Below are positions 60,008 to 64,000 of a stretch of 64,000 nucleotides of DNA, piece by piece. The notes beneath the pieces were generated by a model that saw only the letters and a program-made list of their open reading frames with translations, searched no databases and had not been told where the DNA came from. The translations under genes were made by a program, and so were the position numbers. Numbering within the stretch: the first letter of the stretch is position 1; each line of letters opens with the position of its first letter. Source of the DNA: Hoyosella altamirensis (GTDB taxonomy: Bacteria; Actinomycetota; Actinomycetes; Mycobacteriales; Mycobacteriaceae); the NCBI RefSeq assembly GCF_014191505.1, contig NZ_JACHWS010000003.1:124001-188000 (forward strand), written 5' to 3'.

Positions 60008-60727
60008 ATGTTTGAAGCGATCGCCCGAACGTCTGCGTCAGCCGCCGTGTTCGACCAGATCTCTGCCCGCGTTCTTAGTGGTGAACTCGCCCCTGGCGAT
60101 GACCTGCCAAGCGAGCGTCGCCTCGCCGAGGCGTTCGGAGTCTCGCGGCCTGCTATCCGGGAGGCGATTCAGAAGCTCTCGCAAGCTGGACTTGTGGAAG
60201 TCCGCCAGGGGGACGCGACGTCTGTGCGTGACTATCGCGCGAACGCGGGCCCAGAATTGTTGCCGCAACTTTTGCTCCGCCAGGGCGAACCCGATGTTGC
60301 AGTCGCGCTGAGCGTGGTCGAGGCACGCCAGATTGTCGGCGTGAAAGTTGCCGAACTCGCCGCGCAGCGCGTGACGCCTGACCAGGCTGCACAGCTTCAC
60401 AGCGCCGCGAACGCAATGTCCCAGAACGCCGACTCGGTCGATTTGCAGTTCCGCGCATTGAGGTTCTGGGACGTCGTCGTCGATTCGGCTGATTCGATCG
60501 CGTTCCGGCTGATCTTCAACAGCCTGCGAAGCGCATACGAGCCGATGATCACCGTTCTTGCGCCGGTAATGGAGGCCGAAGTAAGCAACGCCGACGCCTA
60601 CCACCAGCTCGCCGCGGCGATCGCGGCAAATGATCACCAACTGGCGGGCACACGGGCAGAGGCCCTGCTTTCCGCTGGAACACTCGCCCTCAGTTCAGTT
60701 CTCAACTCGATCAAGGACGCTCGATGA
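60008..60727 (+). CDS. GntR/FadR-subfamily transcriptional regulator
   Basis: 239 residues from the ATG at 60008; the frame is open 12 codons earlier but that part overlaps the promoter. N-terminal winged helix: DDLPSERRLAEAFGVSRPAI, REAIQKLSQAGLVEVRQG. C-terminal FCD-like all-helical effector domain (EARQIVGVKVAELAAQRVT..), which in relatives binds carboxylates or acyl-CoA, often with a metal; the usual His metal ligands are poorly kept. It overlaps the fatty-acid hydroxylase gene by 4 bp and carries its own operator, so it probably controls this pair in response to a lipid or acid ligand. Confidence 0.9.
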   Translation: MFEAIARTSASAAVFDQISARVLSGELAPGDDLPSERRLAEAFGVSRPAIREAIQKLSQAGLVEVRQGDATSVRDYRANAGPELLPQLLLRQGEPDVAVALSVVEARQIVGVKVAELAAQRVTPDQAAQLHSAANAMSQNADSVDLQFRALRFWDVVVDSADSIAFRLIFNSLRSAYEPMITVLAPVMEAEVSNADAYHQLAAAIAANDHQLAGTRAEALLSAGTLALSSVLNSIKDAR

Positions 60728-61386
60728 GACCTAAAGACACACGCCCCTCGCTCATTTCGCTGAGCGACGCCGCCCATACCTTTCGTCAGCAACCCACACC
60801 GTGGATGCTGGGCGCGACAATCGCTATTGCTTTCGTGGCGAGGATCTCGGTCGGTGACTGGCAGCTGAGCGACATCCTTGTGCCGCTCGCCGTCATTGCG
60901 ATATTCCCGTTCATCGAATGGGTCATTCACGTATGTGTATTGCACTGGCGGCCGCGGACGATAGCAGGGAAAACCCTGGATTCACGGCTGGCGCGCAGCC
61001 ACCGGGCTCACCATGCCGACCCGAAGAACGTGCCGCTGATATTCATTCCATGGCAGACGCTCACACTCGTGATCCCCACACTGGTAGCCGCTGCTTTCCT
61101 GGCTTTGCCGCGCCCCGGCCTGGCGCTCACTTTCATCCTCACAATGAGCGCAATTGGACTCGCCTATGAGTGGACGCATTTCCTGATCCACAGCAACTAC
61201 CGCCCGCAATCACGCTTCTACCGTGCGATCTGGCGCAACCACCGTAACCATCACTTCAAGAACGAGCACTATTGGTTCACGGTGACCACATCGGGAACAG
61301 CAGATCGGGTCCTCGGGACCTACCCCGACCCGAAAGCCGTGGAAACATCACCCACGGCAAAAAACCTGCATTTCACCAGGGGTTAG
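60724..61386 (+). CDS. Membrane fatty-acid hydroxylase / sterol-desaturase family protein
   Basis: 220 residues with four membrane spans and the eight-or-more histidine di-iron pattern: EWVIHVCVLHW, RSHRAHHADP, THFLIHSN and RNHRNHHFKNEH. Family enzymes hydroxylate or desaturate fatty acids or carotenoids with oxygen. The substrate is unknown; a lipid of the envelope is plausible in a mycolic-acid bacterium. It is translationally coupled (ATGA) to the FadR-like regulator. Its end overlaps the convergent gene by 14 bp. Confidence 0.9.
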   Translation: MRPKDTRPSLISLSDAAHTFRQQPTPWMLGATIAIAFVARISVGDWQLSDILVPLAVIAIFPFIEWVIHVCVLHWRPRTIAGKTLDSRLARSHRAHHADPKNVPLIFIPWQTLTLVIPTLVAAAFLALPRPGLALTFILTMSAIGLAYEWTHFLIHSNYRPQSRFYRAIWRNHRNHHFKNEHYWFTVTTSGTADRVLGTYPDPKAVETSPTAKNLHFTRG

Positions 61387-61939
61387 AACGCAGAACCACT
61401 TCCGTCGCAACGATCGCCGCGACATCCTGCCCCGAAGATCCCTCGGAGCTCGCCGAGACGATGCGGAGGTCCCCCCGCACGAATGGTCCGCTCGCTTTCG
61501 CCTGCACCATTTCGGCGGGGCTCGTCGAGATGATGGTGGTTCCCACCTCGACCGGCGGACACTCTGAATCCTCTGCAGGGGCATTCGCGGTCGGAGCTGC
61601 CGGATGCGCGGCCCCAAGGACCACGAGGCTTGATACGCGATTGAAGTGCCGAGCAGCGAATTGCCATGCGACGGTGGCCCCGGCTCCGTAGCCCGCTACG
61701 TTGACCCAAGCAGCCTTCGCCGCGTCTACCGCTGCGAGCGCGGCCCGATGATCGATTCCGGGACTGTAGGGCAGAGTGATAGTAGGAAGACCTGAGTTGT
61801 GCAGGCGCGCGCAAAGGTCGTCATATAACTCAGCGGCGACTCCTGCTGATCCGATGATCAGCACGGCGCCACTGCGGTGATCCCCGTCGCAGCGAACCTC
61901 ATACTCAGTGTCTCCAACTGAGACCGAGACGAGTTCCAT
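61373..61939 (-). CDS. Alpha/beta hydrolase-fold protein lacking the nucleophile
   Basis: 188 residues from the ATG at 61939. The fold is suggested by AVLIIGSAGVAAELYDDLC, LPTITLPYSPGIDHRAAL, and VNVAGYGAGATVAWQFA followed by SSLVVLGAAHP. The nucleophile-elbow reads GYGAG, where the GxSxG serine is replaced by glycine, so it should not be an ordinary esterase. The chain is also short for a full hydrolase. It may be a binding protein or a decayed enzyme. It lies opposite the fatty-acid hydroxylase. Confidence 0.68.
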   Translation of the reverse strand: MELVSVSVGDTEYEVRCDGDHRSGAVLIIGSAGVAAELYDDLCARLHNSGLPTITLPYSPGIDHRAALAAVDAAKAAWVNVAGYGAGATVAWQFAARHFNRVSSLVVLGAAHPAAPTANAPAEDSECPPVEVGTTIISTSPAEMVQAKASGPFVRGDLRIVSASSEGSSGQDVAAIVATEVVLRSNPW

Positions 61940-62074
61940 GCAGTGCACGTTACGCGACTTCCGCTGCCGCTACCTGCACAGTTGTGCGATATCACGAAGA
62001 TTGTCCCTTAGGACCCAGCACACACGAGTGCTCCGGCCCCGCTTGCGGGCTGCCGCCGATAGCTCTATGGTTAG

Positions 62075-62112
62075 TTACATCAGTAATGAACCGCTTAAGC
62101 AGTTAAGCAGTT
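62075..62112. promoter_or_regulatory. Possible operators before the YtrA-type regulator
   Basis: TTAC-ATCA-GTAA at 62075-62086 and the near-palindrome AACCGCTTAAGCAGTT at 62089-62104 (one mismatched pair), followed by a further AAGCAGTT at 62105-62112, so that TAAGCAGT occurs twice in direct repeat. A plausible promoter is TTGCGG (62043-62048), 17 bp, TATGGT (62066-62071), which would put the transcription start inside the operators. Confidence 0.45.
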
Positions 62113-62134
62113 CCCCTTGGGGAAGCAGGTGACG

Positions 62135-62494
62135 ATGGACGATGGACGCCCGCTGTTTCAGCAGATCGCCGAGATGGTCGAAAACTCGATCATTGATGGG
62201 ACGCTCGCGGAAGAAGAGCAAGCACCTTCGACGAATGAGCTCGCAGCGTTCAACCACATCAATCCAGCAACCGCCGCCAAAGGGCTGAACCAACTCGTTG
62301 CCGACGGGGTTCTCTACAAGAAGAGGGGCATCGGGATGTTCGTCACGACTGGCGCTCGGGATCAGCTCCGCCGTCGGCGCCAGGAGGGATTCGCGCGCCA
62401 ATACGTCGAACCCCTGATCACCGAAGCACGCAAGCTGGGCATTTCGCTCGCCGACCTCAAGAAGATGCTTGACCAGCAGGAGGTAAACCAATGA
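62135..62494 (+). CDS. YtrA-subfamily GntR transcriptional regulator
   Basis: 119 residues from the ATG at 62135. Winged helix with PLFQQIAEMVENSIIDGTL, APSTNELAAFNHINPATAAKG and GVLYKKRGIGMFV, followed by a short C-terminal helix pair (the YtrA form lacks a large effector domain). Such repressors control ABC transporter genes in the same operon and often respond to cell-wall antibiotics. It overlaps the ABC ATPase gene by 4 bp. Confidence 0.92.
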   Translation: MDDGRPLFQQIAEMVENSIIDGTLAEEEQAPSTNELAAFNHINPATAAKGLNQLVADGVLYKKRGIGMFVTTGARDQLRRRRQEGFARQYVEPLITEARKLGISLADLKKMLDQQEVNQ

Positions 62495-63369
62495 CCGCAC
62501 CCGCCGCGCGCTGCCGCGCCGTGACCAAGAAATACGGCTCCGTGCTGGCAGTCGACGACGTGAGCTTCGAATTGAAGCCGAACACTATTCACGGACTTCT
62601 CGGCCGCAACGGCGCTGGTAAAACCACTCTGATGCGCATGATGACCGGCCAGGAGTTCCTCACCAGCGGTTCAGTGGAAGTACTCGGTGAAACGCCAACA
62701 GAGAACGCCAGCGTCCTGTCACAGATCAGCTTCATCCGGGAAAGCCAGAAGTACCCGGACGACTACACCGTCAAGCACGTACTCTCCACGGCCAGCTACC
62801 TGCTTCCCCATTGGGACCAGAAACTGGCGGATACCTTGCTCGACGACTTCCAGCTGCCGCTCAAGCGAAAGGTCAAGAAACTATCGCGCGGCATGCTGTC
62901 CGCACTCGGTGTCATTGTCGGACTCGCCTCCCGCGCACCGCTGACATTTTTCGATGAACCGTATCTCGGCCTCGATGCCGTGGCCAGGCACATGTTCTAC
63001 GACCGGCTCCTCGCCGATTACGCGGAGCATCCCCGCACCGTGGTGCTCTCCACGCATTTGATCGATGAAGTAAGCAACTTGATCGAGCACGTCATAGTGA
63101 TCGATAAGGGGCGTATCTTGCTCGACGATTCGGCCGACAACCTGCGGTCCCGCGCAGCGGTCGTTACCGGGGAAGCCTCATCGGTCGCGGAATTCGTCGG
63201 TTCCGCACCCGTTCTGGCCCGGGAAACGCTCGGCAGCCAGGCGAGAGTGACGGCTGAACTCTCCTTCAGCGAGTTGCGCAAGGCTGACGCGCATCGCGGC
63301 GGCCTCACCGTAGAACCCGTGTCATTGCAGCAACTGGTCGTCCACACCACCACGAAGGGGGCAGCATAA
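62491..63369 (+). CDS. ABC transporter ATP-binding protein
   Basis: 292 residues. Walker A GRNGAGKTTLMRMM, signature KLSRGMLSAL (LSRGM, a variant of LSGGQ), Walker B APLTFFDEPYLGLD and the switch His in VVLSTHLIDE. It belongs to the CcmA/YtrB-like group that pairs with GntR regulators. The C-terminal part (about 220-292) is an accessory domain. The next gene begins on the last base of its stop codon. Confidence 0.93.
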   Translation: MTAPAARCRAVTKKYGSVLAVDDVSFELKPNTIHGLLGRNGAGKTTLMRMMTGQEFLTSGSVEVLGETPTENASVLSQISFIRESQKYPDDYTVKHVLSTASYLLPHWDQKLADTLLDDFQLPLKRKVKKLSRGMLSALGVIVGLASRAPLTFFDEPYLGLDAVARHMFYDRLLADYAEHPRTVVLSTHLIDEVSNLIEHVIVIDKGRILLDDSADNLRSRAAVVTGEASSVAEFVGSAPVLARETLGSQARVTAELSFSELRKADAHRGGLTVEPVSLQQLVVHTTTKGAA

Positions 63370-64000
63370 TGGCAACGACAACACTCACCCGCACGTCAGC
63401 CACCCAGCGCATCCAGCGGTCGATGCACCTGCACACCGCTACCCTGCCGCAGATGGTCCTGTGGATCGCCGCGATTCTGGCTGCAATCTTCGTCGTCCAG
63501 TACGCGATCGTCGTCGCGATCGGCAATGCGGATGCCTCGATGAACACATCCACCCCGATCGTGCTGTCAATTTTTCTGTTCGTATTCGGGGTGCAGGCGT
63601 TAGCGCAGACCTTGCCATTCGCGCTGAGCCTCGGGCTGACCAGGCGTGCCTTCTTCTGCAGCACGATCCTCTACATCGCCGCGCTGAGCATCATCCTGTC
63701 GCTCGCCACGGGAATAATGGCTTCTCTCGAGGAGGTCACCGGCGGGTGGGGTCAAGAATTCACCTTCTTCCGGGCGGCGACGATAGTCCCTGTTGTCCCC
63801 ATCGCCCAGTGGATGCTGGTCCCACTCGTACTCATCACAGGCGGTCTGCTCGGCATGTTCTTCGGTGCCGTCTACCAACGATGGAGCACCACCGGGGTAT
63901 GGAGCGTCGCACTCACTCTCGTGCTGTTTGGCGGATTGGTCACGGTCGTCAACATCTGGCAGGGCTGGTGGCCCGCCATCTGGCAGTGGCTGAACGACAT
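63369..64000 (+). CDS. ABC transporter permease (cut by the window end)
   Basis: At least 210 residues, open to the right edge. The ATG shares its A with the TAA of the ATPase gene (TAATG). Five hydrophobic segments are seen so far: QMVLWIAAILAAIFVVQYAI, PIVLSIFLFVFGVQALAQ, FFCSTILYIAALSIILSLA, a pair around VPIAQWMLVPLVLITGGL, and WSVALTLVLFGGLVTVVN. It has no catalytic motif; it forms the membrane channel with the ATPase. Substrate unknown. Confidence 0.85.
   Translation, partial: MATTTLTRTSATQRIQRSMHLHTATLPQMVLWIAAILAAIFVVQYAIVVAIGNADASMNTSTPIVLSIFLFVFGVQALAQTLPFALSLGLTRRAFFCSTILYIAALSIILSLATGIMASLEEVTGGWGQEFTFFRAATIVPVVPIAQWMLVPLVLITGGLLGMFFGAVYQRWSTTGVWSVALTLVLFGGLVTVVNIWQGWWPAIWQWLND

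Overview
The window is a high-GC actinobacterial chromosome segment from the mycolic-acid order Mycobacteriales (a Rhodococcus/Hoyosella-like organism; the genus cannot be fixed from this piece alone). The evidence is frequent GTG and TTG starts, a mycothione reductase, a PptT-type phosphopantetheinyl transferase, menaquinone-type malate oxidation, an EfpA-like exporter, and a gene order that from memory follows Mycobacterium tuberculosis Rv2752c to Rv2855 with lineage-specific insertions. No phage, insertion sequence, CRISPR array, rRNA or tRNA is visible.

Region 1-5.7 kb is accessory: a DASS anion transporter, a VanY-like D,D-carboxypeptidase, a metallo-beta-lactamase-fold protein, a DUF559 nuclease-fold protein bracketed by two near-identical 47-bp palindromes, a cupin, and a secreted NlpC/P60 peptidase. 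Region 5.7-11.3 kb is the most unusual part: a small basic histidine-rich ORF, an MreB-like actin homologue, and on the opposite strand a bitopic membrane protein with a degenerate kinase-like cytosolic part, followed 12 bp later by a single 943-residue fusion of a SEDS (RodA/FtsW) glycosyltransferase with a class B penicillin-binding protein. Together they look like a compact, self-contained wall-synthesis module. Region 11.3-15.6 kb has a YwaF-type membrane protein, a PQQ-propeller lipoprotein and a NarL-type two-component system.

From 15.6 to 29 kb the conserved backbone begins: rnj, dapA, thyX, an SRPBCC protein, a ribbon-helix-helix protein with a large operator-like palindrome, a flavodoxin-fold protein, a TPR-like membrane protein, dapB, the M16 peptidase pepR, pnp, rpsO, a NYN-domain RNase and ribF. 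Next come a Mn/Zn ABC importer with its DtxR-family regulator (29-32.6 kb), truB, pptT, a phosphoesterase, dinF, nrnA, rbfA, ylxP, infB, ylxR, nusA and rimP (the transcription/translation cluster, on the minus strand), a ferritin-like DUF4439 lipoprotein, an O-methyltransferase, proS and yaaA.

From 48 to 56 kb there is an MFS exporter and a cobalamin/siroheme cluster (uroporphyrin-III methyltransferase/siroheme synthase, CobE-like protein, cobB, cobO, ChlI/ChlD-type chelatase). The end holds mqo, an alpha/beta hydrolase, mtr, a FadR-like regulator with a perfect 25-bp palindrome over its own promoter and a coupled fatty-acid hydroxylase, a hydrolase-fold protein lacking the nucleophile serine, and a YtrA-type GntR regulator with an ABC transporter whose permease runs off the right edge.
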